NCBI RefSeq assembly: GCF_001522545.3 | Contig: NC_031769.1 | Span: forward strand, 13,511,327 to 13,575,326 | Source of the DNA: Parus major | Taxonomy: Eukaryota > Chordata > Aves > Passeriformes > Paridae | DNA: 64,000 bases | Reading direction: 5' to 3' | In this document: one piece after another, positions 14,401 to 26,262 of the stretch | Numbering within the stretch: the first letter of the stretch is position 1 | How the letters are laid out: every line of letters begins with the position of its first letter | The notes under the pieces: model-generated | Database searches by the model: none | Seen by the model: the letters and a program-made list of their open reading frames with translations, nothing else | What the model was told of the DNA's origin: nothing | Made by a program: the position numbers and the translations under genes

Positions 14401-14554
14401 ACATTAAGCAGACCTCTGTATCAATTGCTTTTACTTCCAATTACTGCTTCCCAACCCAGCTCCTGCTCCCTGCAAAGGCTAACTGACTGACGCTGCTGAA
14501 GTCACATAAGTGCTGATAATACCAAGAATTTGGTCTGCACTTTATCAGCAGCCC
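8439..14554. other. No gene recognised
   Basis: Unremarkable AT-rich DNA. It includes a T13 tract at 11900-11912, AAAC-type low complexity at about 11196-11214 and an AT-rich run near 13184-13216. Frames of up to 134 codons (minus, 13181-13585) have no recognisable domain and compositions expected of AT-rich noncoding DNA. Confidence 0.55.
11397..11409 (+). promoter_or_regulatory. DR1-like nuclear-receptor motif
   Basis: AGGTCA-A-AGCTCA is a direct repeat of two hexamers with a one-base gap and one mismatch from the DR1 consensus used by HNF4, COUP-TF and RXR heterodimers. It sits in an AT-rich stretch (about 11280-11460) that could be a conserved noncoding element, but conservation cannot be judged here. 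Motif evidence only. Confidence 0.22.
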
Positions 14555-14695
14555 TCAAATCTCATTACCAGGTGGATAGACATCATTATCTCTTTATCCC
14601 GTTGGGAATAACAGTGTGCAGAGAAGTTCCTTGCTGAAGGTCATACAGCAAGTCACTGTAAGAGTCTGAAACTGGAATTAAGGTCAGTTGTATCC
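14555..14695 (-). repeat. MIR-like SINE relic
   Basis: Read on the minus strand the stretch follows the core of the mammal-wide/amniote MIR (CORE-SINE) family. The plus strand keeps CATCATTATC, then GTGCAGAGAAGTTCC and AAGGTCATACAGCAAGTCACTGTAAGAGTC. These match the MIR reverse complement around the words for 'cagagaggttaagtaac' and 'aaggtcacacagc'. The tRNA head is largely lost and there are several gaps. CORE-SINEs are found as old copies in birds as well as mammals. Confidence 0.68.
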
Positions 14696-15377
14696 TCATC
14701 ACAGACACTCACATGTTGATAAAGCTGCTGGCATTGCACCCATGCAGTTATCAGAACCATTAACTGAACCTCCTAGTAGTGGGGATGGGAGGGCTAGTGA
14801 ATAAGAACTGTCAAATGTACCTGTCTAGAAAGATGCTCTCTGTCCTGAAAGATAAGAACAAAGCTGGTGTTTATGTGATGCTTAAAATGCAGGCTTTTCT
14901 AGTGTTTCCTGTTGATGTCACTTTTATTTTATTTTTTTTTCTGTATAGTGTGACCACACAAAGTGTTCCTTCTCCCTCAGAAAAAAAAAAAAGAGTAGAA
15001 GCCACTTAAAACTGAAAGTGTTAAGTCAGGACATAAACCTGAACTTAAATGTGCATTTGAGGTGTATCAGCTATGGAAGACTCCTGAAGATAATAAGAGT
15101 GGCTACTGAAGCTTACCTCTGCTATGATAAAATGTGTTGCTTGCTGAGAGAATGTTTGTCTGGAGCAAAAAAATCAATGGATCACAGCTATTCCTCACTG
15201 TTATTTATTTTAGAACCGATCCAGTTTGAAGAGTGGTGCATTTGATCTAGCAAAATCTGGTAATTTTTTGCTACTATTTCCAATGGTGAGCTTTGTGTCA
15301 TTTCTTTGTCATCCCTTTTTAGGTTCAGGCAGGTCTTTCTGTTTATCTATGCAAATATTTCATTCATTGAATCTTTA

Positions 15378-15398
15378 TTTTCTTTCTTTCTTTCTTTC
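15378..15398 (+). repeat. (TTTC)n microsatellite
   Basis: About five TTTC units at the end of a T-rich stretch. The pyrimidine tract followed by CCCAG resembles a splice acceptor, but no exon-like frame follows. Confidence 0.8.
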
Positions 15399-17198
15399 CC
15401 AGGAGACATCTTTATTCATTACATATCTAAGTCCTTTTCTTTAAGCTCTCTAGCTATGATATACAAGATATAATCCCTCAATTTATTCCAGTCTAGGAAA
15501 AAAAATCAACAGATGAAAGGCTCAGGATATGTCATAAGATTTATTTCCACTTCAGTGTTTTAGACAACAGATGATCCATTTACAAAGCAGTCATCTGCGT
15601 CCAAGACTGGACTTCCTGACAAATGGACGTACAAGAGAAATACACATTCTGAGTATGATTTCTGATTACCTATGACAGGTACCTGAGGGTGTCTGTCTCT
15701 TTACAGCTTGAGAATCTTTGTATATTTTTTATGTAAAAAAAAAAAGTCCTGCTGAATTGAACTGAACTGATAAACTTCAAGAATGAAATGAGGGCCTGAT
15801 TGTTGCCAAGAAAAATGGTATGATGTTTGGTTATGTTATTAATCTTGAGAAAACGCTTTAGGGTAAAAGAATTATTGTTTCAAGTATATGTGAGCACTTT
15901 TGAAAAAAGGAGGACAGCCTGAGAGCAGTAGAATAGAGGCAACTTTAAAAAGAATAGAGTTTTTTTTTTAATTCAAGCTGCTCAAAATTAATTTAAATGT
16001 CTGTTCCTGGTGTAGTGTCTAAGATAAGCTACCGATATTCACAGTTGCCAGGAAGGTGAAGGTGCAGTGAAAACACCACTGGGGGAATTAATTTCAACCT
16101 ATTATTCTTCAGGATGTATATTGTTCACAGTATAATTCTATTATCAGACACTATACTGAAATGGAGCAGGCAGAGCCAGTTGGAGCGTGGGGATCTTGAA
16201 TAGATGCTCACAATAGCACATTCATTTTCAGCCACCATACAATATGCAAATGTATACACTGTGATTTGTAATTGACCTTAGAACTCACCATCTACATGCC
16301 ACAGTTCCTGTGAGTACCCCTCTCAGCTTTCCTGCCAGTGTGGCAATAAAGCACCTCATCACATAAGTTTCACAAATAATTTAGTCATCAGTACTTTCAG
16401 AATTTGTTCCTTTCTATTTCAGAATTAGCCCTGTTCCATGTTAATAATTACAATGAGCTTGTGACATTCCTCATCTAAGGGTAGAACAATGCCTTAATAA
16501 ATAGAAACAGTTCCTTTTTATGTTTATAGAAATAGAGCCATTTGAAGGGGCAAATGAGACTTCTTTGACTTCTGTTGTACATACAGCTTGATGATAGTGG
16601 GGCAGAAGTAAACATAGCTGTTTCACTGGCTCATCAGGATCTGGTGAGGTGCAAAATGGGACAAGGACAGAGAAATTTGTTGCCATAGGCTGTGGGGTGT
16701 AAGCAGACTCAGTACCTGAGACAGCCAGCACTGGATATGAATGTTTGGGGAGTGGGAGCAGACTGACTGCTCTGATTTACTCAGGGCAATTATTCATGTC
16801 CATGCCATAAGACTATCCTCTGCAGAAACACAGCAACATGGATCTGAAGGAAAGGGCTAAGGGAAAGGGCTGCACCTCTACCTCTGGCCTTCTGCATGAC
16901 TAGAATAGAAGCAACATCATGATGAATTTCCTGTGCTGATGCTTCTTCCTATCCTGTCCCAAAAATAATTTTGTTTCAACCCAACAATACTACTGGGAGT
17001 AGTAGAGGAGATGAAAATGGCACCAAGCCATGCAGCCAAGACACTCTCTGACCACAGTGAGAGCTGGAGATGGATCAGCTTGATCATGCAGCTATTGAGC
17101 ACTATTGACTTTCTTTGCCCCTTTTCCTTATCACTGAGTAGAAACAGGTATTGAGGAAACCGGGGACAATGGGTAGAAGGTACGTTTTATCCATTGAA

Positions 17199-17258
17199 AT
17201 TTACAGAATATAGGCATTTCCTTTTACCCATTTACAGAATGTGGCTATTTCCCTGTTT
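17199..17258 (+). repeat. 31-bp tandem duplication, diverged
   Basis: Two copies of a unit that begins ATTTACAGAAT and continues with a GGC(T/A)TTTCC-type stretch lie head to tail, starting at 17199 and 17230. They differ at several positions, so the duplication is not recent. It is a simple local event with no sign of function. Confidence 0.6.
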
Positions 17259-19604
17259 TGTGGGGATCTGATAATCTGGAATGCTTCTGCTGATTTTATA
17301 CAAGGGGCTGTTTCCTGCAGTTCTTCTTTCACATTCTGAATTTTTTTAATCTGAGAAATTCTGCTGAACAGAGAACTTCAAAATGGCCAAGATAAATACC
17401 ATTCCACTAAGCAAAACTATTCTGTGGAACTATGAAACCTACTCAGCTTACCAGGAGGCTCAGAAAGGGATAATAGGACCGGAAATTTAAATTAACTAAG
17501 ACTTTTGTAAACCAAGATCTAGCCAACATTTTTTGAAAATTAGAAATCAAGAAAATAAGTCCAGCTATCCAAATATTCTTACCCCAGTTATTTAATTTGG
17601 TAAGCACAGTTGCATTGTGTTTATATTGTATTGTGTATTGTATTTTACAGGAGCTTGGAATATTGTCTCCTGGTAGAAAGGAAGTTGTTAAACAATTGTC
17701 CTTTTACATCTGTCAGCTCAAGGCTATTCATATTTATTCTAGTGGAAGCTGAACCTTTCAACTATTTCCTCACATTCATCTGTCTTATCCCTCCCACGAC
17801 AGACAGTCCTCCAAAAAATGTCTAAGACTTTTGCAAATACAGGTTACTATGTGCAACTTTGAACTCCTCACATCATACCCGATATAAATAAATAGATCAG
17901 ATGTTCTCTGACTATAAGAAGCCTTGTCATAAAAATGCTGTTACATATTTCTGTCATGCAAGATACTATTAGGCACCAAAATGATGATGTGATACACATT
18001 TTGAATAGGCCTAGCTCATGCCTAATGGAGGAACCACTTGAAGACTGTAGTTTTTAAAGTTTGGTTCAGGCTGATAATAAATGACCTCGTATTCTAATAA
18101 TAAGAAATTGTGGGAAAAGGGGGAGAGAACAGAGGAGACAAAACCTAATGAAGAGTGAAAATACAGAGACTGAAAAATGAAGGGAAGAACGCTCATCCAT
18201 CCTTATTACTTACACAAAAGTTAAAACAGGATAAGAATAACTGTTGAAATGTAGACCAAAAAAAATGGTTTCTGGCATCTCTCAGCTCTGCAGAAACATT
18301 CCTGATAATTTGTACTTCACACAGGAAATCATAGCCACATATGTCATTTTGAGAAATTCAGACTTCTGAGATTTGAAAAGTTCCTCTATTTTTTCCAGCA
18401 CAATACAGCTACAGTGCTTTAAATTATAAGGGAGTAAATCAAGAATAAAAGACTTGACTTCAGTGAAATTTGACTGGATTTATGTTCTTGTAATTGAAAG
18501 TCTTGTTGGTGAAGAGCCATGAGATGTTACATATACTAGTTCCAAAATGCAAGAGGGCTGATGGGTTATCTCTACAACATGAGTAATGAGACTATTCCTT
18601 GCATTTTTTCAGGGAACAAGTAATTTGTACAAGTTTTTCTTTCATTTATTTCAAGTAACAATGAACAAACACTCTGAAAATGGCAGGAAGGAGAAACAGC
18701 AGCAGGGATCTGGCAAAAAGAACACATTAAGTTGCTCTATTAATAAACTGATCAAGGCCAGAGCATAGGCACAGGCATTGGCCGGAGGCAGCCCTGCCCC
18801 TTCCCACTGCTCTGCCAGGCACAGCGGGGCTGGGTCCAGGTCCTGGCACACAGCTGGGTGAAGGTCACTCTGCTTCACAGGGGTTTAGCTGTGAGGGTTT
18901 TGCTAGTTCCTGCCACCTGGCACAAAGCTTGGAGAACCAGCCCCAGCTTGCTTTATATAGAAGTGGTTGGTGAAGTTACTCAAGGTCATGGGAGAGAAAT
19001 GAAGTGCAACCACTTTGGGAAGGGAGAAGTGGTTGGCAAAAACTCTTTCTCTGTATCAGTAAGCACCTGGAAAACATCTGATGAGGAACGAAGGAGGTTA
19101 GGTAAGGCCACATCTCACTTTCATTAATTGTTGGTTTGGGGATTTTTCTCCACCTTTTTAGGTGTGAACACAGTAGTCTAAGAGAAAACTCATCATCAGT
19201 GCAGTTTCCTTGGGAGTGGGTTGGAAGGCTAAAACAGACATTGTGTACCTCAGGGCAGAGCAACAGCACCTCAAAATCCCCGTAAACTGGGGGACTTCTG
19301 TACTGATCAAGAGTAGGTAAAATGTGACTTTATGGGACAGGCACTTCTCACAGACCTCTTACACACTCAGATCTGAGGAGCGGGTATATCTGCCTCACAC
19401 ACTGGCATAATGCTAACACCTGTACAGTCCTGGGAGAAAAACACAAAGGCAATCCACAACTGTCTCCTTTCCTCACAGTCTGCCCGTACTGATCCTGCTA
19501 TGGCTCCCTGCCCTGCTGCTTCCCTGTCCCCAGTCCTAAATCCACTGACTGCATCATCCCCTCCCACTGGCCCTCCCTCCCTCTCCTTTGGCATCCATGG
19601 GGTT

Positions 19605-19770
19605 TCCTCAGTTTGTAAACTCTTAGGGGCAGTGACTGCTCCTTTGGGTACAGCCCTAATGGACATTGTTCTTGGCTGGCCCCAAGGCACAATCACAACA
19701 AATGTGAATAACAACAATAGTGACAAACATCAACATTAGTAATTACAATAATTATTATTGTTATTATTAC
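19605..19770 (+). mobile_element. CR1/L3-like ancient LINE 3' end
   Basis: The run GTAAACTCTTAGGGGCAGTG, then a GTACAGCCCTAATG-type block, a GGCTGGCCCCAAGGCACAAT block, and a final AAT/AAC-rich tail ending in (ATT)n matches in order the 3' end of old CR1/L3-type LINEs seen in turtles, crocodilians and birds. The usual hallmarks there are 'gtaagctctttggggcagggac', 'gtacagcgcctagcacaatgg' and an AAATAATAAT tail. The match is from memory of the family and is strongly diverged. Exact family assignment needs a repeat library. Confidence 0.55.
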
Positions 19771-19884
19771 ACAGTCACCAGAATGACTTGGTAATTATTT
19801 GCATAATTTGTATAAATAATTTGCATAAGCAGAATAAAAGACTGCTCCCATATCCAGAGATCTCAACCATAACGTTTTGTTCCC

Positions 19885-20115
19885 CGTATGTGCCAAGGAT
19901 TCCCACTGGTGTCAGTGGGAGATTTTTTCCTTGCTTATTCTCAAAACCAATTGCTCTGATGACAGAAATCAGTGGGAGTCCCAATAACATGTGGCTTCAT
20001 CCAGTGGAGTGCTGAAGGTGCTTTACTACCCCTGTCTCTAATTAAGCTCTTTAGAGATGAAGGTACTCAGCACTTTTCAGAACCTTCTCATGATGTGCAG
20101 GATTGAGTCCCTCAA
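19885..20115. repeat. Amniote interspersed-repeat relics
   Basis: The words CCCACTGGTGTCAGTGGGAG, ATCAGTGGGAGTCCC, GGTACTCAGCACTTTTCAGA and GTGCAGGATTGAGTCCC resemble phrases common in old amniote CR1/L3-derived repeats ('gacttcagtgggag', 'gtgctcagcacctttcaggatcgggccc'). The pieces are short and the orientation is unclear because 'ttcagtgggag' occurs near-palindromically. They follow directly on the LINE 3' end at 19605-19770 and may belong to the same or a neighbouring insertion. Confidence 0.38.
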
Positions 20116-23100
20116 GACAGCTGTCTTTGGGCTCTGACTATGCAAAATGAGCAGAGATTTTTTTTTCCTTCTTCATTTTAATTGTCTATTTACAAAACAG
20201 ATTCCAGCAGCTCAAGAGCATTTATGGCCTAATAGAGAAAGCCACAGTGGGTGGCTTTTTGGCTCTCAAAAAGGGAGAGCCTCATCAGGGGCAGAGGGAG
20301 GAAAGTACACAATGCAGGCAGGGCAAGGAGCACGGGGGGAGCAGAGGCGATTTACAGAGGTGTTTGCAGGGTGCTCTTCCAAAGAGCCTGGCATTGTCTC
20401 CAAGCTGCCAGTCTTAGGAGGAAAAACACTGTATTTCAATGTAGAGCACAGAATAATCTGAGAGGCACCAAATGTCTGTGACAGTATGTGTTGTCATTTC
20501 AAGGGTGCAGTTTCTGGGCCTTCTTGCACAATTTTTTAGTTTACAAGCTCTTTCAGGATGTGCCTAGGTCTCCCTGTGAGGGATGTAACATCTGACATTA
20601 GGGCACTTTGCTCCAGAAACAGTATGAAAATTAAGCTAGAAGAATGCTGAGGAAAGAGCTGCAGCATGAAAAGCTGACATAATACAGGATGGCAAGGCAG
20701 AAACTTCAGGTTGCCACAGAAAAGCCCTTCTAGGCTTAGGATTAGTGGATTAATGCTGAGCTAAGTCTCATATGTTGAGACAGTTTGACTTCTCTTGCAG
20801 ACAAAAAAGAGTCAGTCTGAGAGGTTAAAGACTGCAGTGCAAACTCTCCAATGCCCAGAGAGCTGAGCTCTCGCAGGGCCGGGAGTGGGGCTCTGTCCTG
20901 CTGCTGTGAGTGGGAGCCCAGCAGTGCCAGAATGCGCTGTGTACAGCCTGCTCATCTGTCTCAGTACCAGCAGGGTTAGATTAGGCTGCAGACAAAGGCA
21001 TGTTTTCAATGTTTACTTTCTTGTTGGCTAGTCAGTGCTCTCTCTTGCTTCTGGAACTGGTCTGGTTCCGTGGTCGGGGTAAAGAGCAACAGGACAGGCT
21101 GCAATCGCTGCTATCTGTACACGTCATTAAACACGGGCATGCCAGATCTCACAGGGATCTGGCCTTCCTGCACTTGTTTGACTTCGTGATGAACAAGTTA
21201 GAGCTTGCTTCCACACCATAAAAATGTGTTTGTACTGAGGGGGAAATTTCAGCTGCTTAAGTCTGAAAACTGACAGAAAAGATTATTGTTGTGTGATACT
21301 AATTTGTTTCTTGCCTCTGTAAAACTGATCCTCTCATTGATTATGAGGACACTCCACAGCTCCTCAGAAAAGTTAGCTCTAATTAAGTACCTGTGACTAT
21401 GGAGAAAAATATAGTGACCTCTCTGACCATACACCCAGACCTACTAACAGTGCCTGCATTTTGTATTAATTTTATGGCCACAAGAAGGATGAAGTTGGGT
21501 TGTTTTTTTGTGCTGACAAACCTTTTAACCCAGCTATTCAGCCACCTCAAAAACCTCTTTTCTTCCTCATAAAACACAGCCCTACACACTGTCAGCTGCA
21601 GAGTTAGGTGAGTTTAAATAAATGCCATATTACTACCCCTTGGGGAAGGTCTGATTGTGTACCTTGAACCATTTGTTTCACTCAAGATTTTAGGTTTGAA
21701 TATTGACAAATGATCTAGGAGGGAAGAGGTTTCTGAATCATTATTTGCCACCTTCAGAAAACCCTATATGCCCAGGAGAAGATTTTCATCTCTAAAGTTC
21801 AAAATGCTAATCCAGCTTTAGTGGGAGATAAAGGTAAGTATCCTGTACACTAACTATGGGAAAACAAGAAATCCCTACAGATTGTTCCCCATTTCGCTTT
21901 TTATGTATGTTCTCATATATACAGACATTATTCCCAAGGCCCTATCTTTTCCTTTTCTTGTAACTTAAAAAACAGCTTAGTGCCTCTAAGTCAGAAAAGA
22001 ATCTGTTTCCCAAGTTTTCCTTGAAGTAAATCTCCATTTTTTTCAGCTGATCTCCTGCTTCATCTTCCAGAGTTAATTTTCTCTTCACTGTATTGCTATC
22101 TTCAGATTGCCAAAACTGATGCCAAAACTGACTCATAATAGATGCTCACTCAACATTGTTTTTGCATTATACATTATAGGGGTCAGGATGTGATTACATT
22201 ATTAGATTTTATACATGAAAGAAGTATCTGTATTTGAGGAATCAGTTGAGAGGAGAAGGGGAAGGCAGCCTTTGTGTCCTATACTGAAAGACTAATCCTT
22301 AAGGCTTGATTTTGTGTATAACCTTGGGTTTTTGCACCTGCACGAAACTAAAGGCATTTACATGTCTAGCTATTATACCTGATTGCTGGCTAATTATGCA
22401 TGTGAGAATGGAGATGGGGGAGGGAGGAAAATAGATCTAAAAATATTTTTTCTTCGTATTTTAGATAAACCGAGGTATTTCCCATATAAACCCCATTACA
22501 ATAAAAGACATTTGGCAGGGAAGTGAGAGGTATGGCTTATGAATACCAACACAAATACCATTTTCTAGCCACAGCATCTGAACATAAGTGAAAATGTGTT
22601 AAATATTCTCCCAGCCAAATTCCAAAGCAAATTAATCTTGATTTTTTTTTTTCCTTCAAACAGTCATTAGGGGCTGAAGAAGAAAATGCATATGTTTCAA
22701 TACCAAAAGTATAGCAGGTTATTTTTCTCATGGCTTTGTCGAGCAACACTATTTCCTTTAGGAGTGTGCTGTTCTGAAACTCCTTATCCTCACTTGAAAC
22801 AACAGTGTGTGGAGTTTGAATTGTTTGCCATCCTCAACACTGTAAATCACAGCTGCATCAAAGATACTTGATAGAGGGAGAGGAAAAGGAAGATAGAAAA
22901 GACTGTATTAGGGCTCCTGTATTTTTATTTCTCTAGAGAGGATAAGAAAAAGGAAGAAATAAGAAAGATACATTGTGTTTGTTCAGCAATGGAGTATGCA
23001 TCCATGAAAGCTGACCAAATGCTCACAAATATGCTCATTTTGTCTGGCATTATGTAGAAGATATTTCAGGGGTGCCAGGTTACTAAGTCCTCAAATCCAT

Positions 23101-23886
23101 TTACTGTGACCTGGAACAGTTGTTGATTTCCATTTCAATAGTTATTAAGGTTTTTTTTCCTAACCATCAGCGAAGCTTGAAATAAATACATTTTATTAGA
23201 GCTGGCAAGTCTGAGAACAGATGTGAGATCTCCCATAATCTAAAGGCAGGGAACCCATGGGACAGCAGTGTTCAGGACGAGGGCTGTTTCCTTCCAGAAA
23301 GCATTGGCTGTGGAAATTCTCAAAGTGTGTGAGGTCTGCACACATTTCAGTTATGTAAAAGGAGAACTGAAAGGTATTTTACCCAGCTCTGGTGCTTCCC
23401 ATTTTATTCTGTTAATGCACAGGGAGATATAATGTCATGATATATTTGTTTGCGCTTGTTTGTGATGCCCAGTCCAGATTGCACAGACATTTTACAGTAT
23501 TAGACCCCAAAACCCAGACCCATAAATCACAGAGAACATCTGCTAGTCCCTTGTGGGAAGGATCTTAAAAGACTGTCTTCTGAGCATCTCTGTTGTATGT
23601 CATTTATTACAAGTGGGCCCTTGGCCTGGAACAAAAGAGACCTCCTACATCCTCTTCCCCAGGCAGCAATTAACTGACCTCATCTTCCCGCCCCCTTCAT
23701 CAGGCCCCACAACCAATTATCCCAATCAGCCTTTCTGAAGAAGACAACTGGGTGAACAGGTGGACCATTATTCTAAATAGTTATGGGCACTTGGAAAAAA
23801 AAAAATTAATGCAACAGCATACTTATACAATAGAGGCTGATATTGTAGAGAAACTGAGTTGCGTAAGAGTATTTGATTGTGAGACC
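20116..23886. other. No gene recognised
   Basis: GC-richer patches at about 20200-20400 and 20840-20960 separate AT-rich stretches. The second patch contains GAGAGCTGAGCTCTC, a small inverted repeat. Frames are at most 104 codons. No mobile element was recognised. Confidence 0.5.
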
Positions 23887-23960
23887 AATTATAATTATAT
23901 ATATTTATAATATATATAAAATTTAATAATTATAATGTATTTTTATAATATTTTTTTTGT
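23887..23960. repeat. AT-rich tract with 11-bp inverted repeat
   Basis: About 74 bases made almost only of A and T. Within it ATTATAATTAT (23888-23898) and ATAATTATAAT (23926-23936) are perfect inverted copies separated by 27 bases, and the loop holds TTTATA...TATAAA. This makes it prone to cruciform extrusion and to length instability. It is simple-sequence DNA with no gene. Confidence 0.75.
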
Positions 23961-24501
23961 TGAATACAAGTGTGTATAGATGTGCCTGTGTGTGAAGTAA
24001 AATTTTGTAGGTCTTTTGAGGCCTTTCCAATTTACTGGGTAAAGCTTACACAGTAGGAATTTTTTATATCAGTTGCTGGCCTCCCAAAAATAATCTCTTG
24101 ATTGGACAGTATTTATTCTGTCTATTGTCAGATAAGAATATGTGCATAGAAGCTGACTTTGGCCCACAGGATCAACTAGCAATATGGTAGAATGTAGCAA
24201 AATATGGGTAAGTGCAGCAGAAGTGGTTTTTGTCTCTGGACAGTCATGGGCCATGGTGATGAGTTTGCAAACTTTGTCATGCAGGTGGGAGAAGCAATTA
24301 GGATCCTCCCTGGAAGAAGACAGCTGAAACAATAGATGCTACTGTCCAAATCATTGTCCTTGGGGCAGGCCTTGACTAAAGGAGAAGAACTGGAGATTTC
24401 CTGAATGGGAAATAAACATTGCTTCGATGATATGAGTACAGAAGGAGAAGATGAACAGAAAGCAGCCTAACAAAAACAGGAAGATTCTGACCCTGTGGTC
24501 T

Positions 24502-24551
24502 TGAGAGAAAGTGGGAAAGTGAGAGAAAGTGAGAGAAAGCACAGAGAGAAA
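24502..24551 (+). repeat. (GAGAGAAAGT)n purine-rich short tandem array
   Basis: Units GAGAGAAAGT, GGGAAAGT, GAGAGAAAGT and GAGAGAAAGC follow each other. It is purine-rich on the plus strand. The surrounding minus-strand frames (Ser/Phe/Leu-rich) arise from this pyrimidine-rich complement and are not genes. Confidence 0.65.
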
Positions 24552-25232
24552 CAAGGTCTTTTGGACACATAATTTGCAGTACCTAGATTTGAACTTTCAG
24601 ACAAGAGAGTATTTATATTGGTCTTGGGAAAAATGAAAGCAGAGAGGTAGAATATACAAAAGTGAAAAACATTGATTAGTTTCATCGGTGCTACCAAAAC
24701 AAAAATACTCCTGAGGTCTAAAGTACTAAGAAGATATATGACAGAAGAATGAAAGTGTTGAAAAATATTGTCCAGATAGTAAGTGTAGAAAGCACTCTCA
24801 TATATTTTTTGGGTTTCTTTCTTTTCTGTGCAGTTGTCAGCTTACAAACAGTTTAAGCTATATGAAACTCTGATGTATCAAAGTGTGTATGAGCATATGG
24901 CTATAAGAGCTCATGAGCATGTGATAAACAGAAAACTGGTACCACACTGACTATAGTGTACACAGGCACACCTTTGATTAATTTCACAGATTGTGCCTCA
25001 GATCTCTGAGAACTAATGCAAAAATAATAAGCGTCCAGCTTTCTAACATTTTCCAGACAGTCAATCTTTTAGCAAAGTAACAAGTTTACCGACTGCATCC
25101 TTTTTGGCTGGCTTAAATTACTTCAATATTCAAAATGTCCTTTCTCAGCTTCCACTGTGAAATATGGGAAATCAGGAAAGTAGCTGTTTCTAATCCAATT
25201 GTTTCAAAGTCCATTCTGAAATCTGTACCCTG

Positions 25233-25290
25233 CCGAATCAATGGCAAAACTCCAACAGACTGAAGCGGAGCCCAGATTTTATAGATGATC
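25233..25290 (+). repeat. Amniote interspersed-repeat relic
   Basis: ATCAATGGCAAAACTCCAAC followed by AGACTGAAGCGGAGCCCAGATTTTA closely follows the old repeat phrase 'gtcaatggcaaaactcccattgacttcaatgggagccaggattt', which is widespread in turtles, crocodilians and birds. Only about 60 bases are recognisable. Confidence 0.45.
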
Positions 25291-25416
25291 TGGAATAAAG
25301 GAGTGATTTTTCAGGCTTTCAGAATAAGTATTTTAATATGTAGCTTATTTATTTACTGCTACAAAAAAGTGAAAGATCTTGGCATTCTTTCACTGGTAGC
25401 ATTTTGACAATGTCTA

Positions 25417-25812
25417 GTGAAGGGCAATGAAAATGATTAAGGGATGGAGCCTCTCTCTTACAGGGACGGACTGAGAGCTGGGTCTGTTCAGTCTCAAGAA
25501 GAGATGACTGAGAGGGGACCTGCTCACTGTCTATCACTATCTGGAGGGAGGCTGTCAGAGGATGGAGACAGGCTCTTCTTGGTAGTGCCAAGCAAGAGGA
25601 CAGGAGGCAACATGATATGAGACCCCTGAATATGAGGAAGAACTTCTTTCCTGTTCAAGTGACCAAGAAGTTGTGGAGTCTCCCTCACTGGACTTGTTCA
25701 AGAGCTGTCTTGACACAGACCTGTTCCCTGGGACAGCCCTGCTTGAGCAGTGGACCAGACCCACTGGTCCCTTCCAACCTCGCCTGTTCTGTGTGATTCT
25801 GTGATTCTGTGA
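25417..25812 (+). mobile_element. CR1 LINE, 5'-truncated copy with intact 3' tail
   Basis: Chicken repeat 1 non-LTR retrotransposon. The left part (GGGCAATGAAAATGATTAAG, GGGATGGAGCCTCTCTCTTA, GGACGGACTGAGAGCTGGGT) corresponds to the end of ORF2. Next come GAGGAAGAACTTCTTTCCTG and GTTGTGGAGTCTCCCTCACTG, and then the 3' UTR with CCCTTCCAACCTCGCCTGTT. It ends in GATTCTGTGATTCTGTGA, the octamer tail by which CR1 reverse transcriptase recognises its RNA. The middle is shortened against the usual consensus and the frame is broken by stops, so it is dead. There is no visible target-site duplication, as expected for CR1. This tail is the best evidence in the window for an avian host. Confidence 0.95.
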
Positions 25813-26184
25813 CTATACTTAGTATTCTGCCAGTTTACTAGGGATGAGCTCCAAAAGTGCATAAAAATGTCAGGCCTTATGTTAACAGAGCCTGGAAAAC
25901 ATACTCTGGCTAAGGAAGATGTAGCTGGTTTTGTAACTAAAGTCTCAATCTATTGGAACATTTTTGCTATGAACAAGGACTATTGTTGTGCTTTATATGA
26001 ACTAAAAATCTAATGGAAATAGATCCACAAAACTAGAAGTTTTAACTTGATTCATTGAAGCTTGCTTAAATATTTTCTACTGCATTTGTCATGTTGCATT
26101 ATTATTAATCATGCTGCTAGAAACATCAAGTGATGTCCTTTTTGCAAAAAACACCAAGCTCTTGTTTTTAAAGCACTCGATTAC

Positions 26185-26262
26185 ACAGCAGATAAGTATC
26201 ATTGCCCCATTTTATAGACATGGAAACAAAGAAGGAAAAGCATCTTTTTCAAGGCCAGGAGC
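26185..26262 (-). repeat. Probable MIR-like SINE relic
   Basis: AGTATCATTGCCCCATTTTATAGACATGGAAACAAAGAAGGAAAAGC resembles the reverse complement of the MIR core ('attatccccattttacagatgaggaaactgaggcacagag'). Only this core is recognisable. The flanks are too diverged to place ends, and chance similarity to an A-rich stretch is not excluded. Confidence 0.5.

Larger units (their letters stand above)
14696..19604. other. No gene recognised
   Basis: AT-rich sequence with the (TTTC)n tract and a short duplication at 17199-17258 as the only structured items. A GC-richer patch at about 18765-18890 contains GCCGGAGG and is otherwise unremarkable. Open frames are at most 97 codons with no recognisable family. 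Confidence 0.5.
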
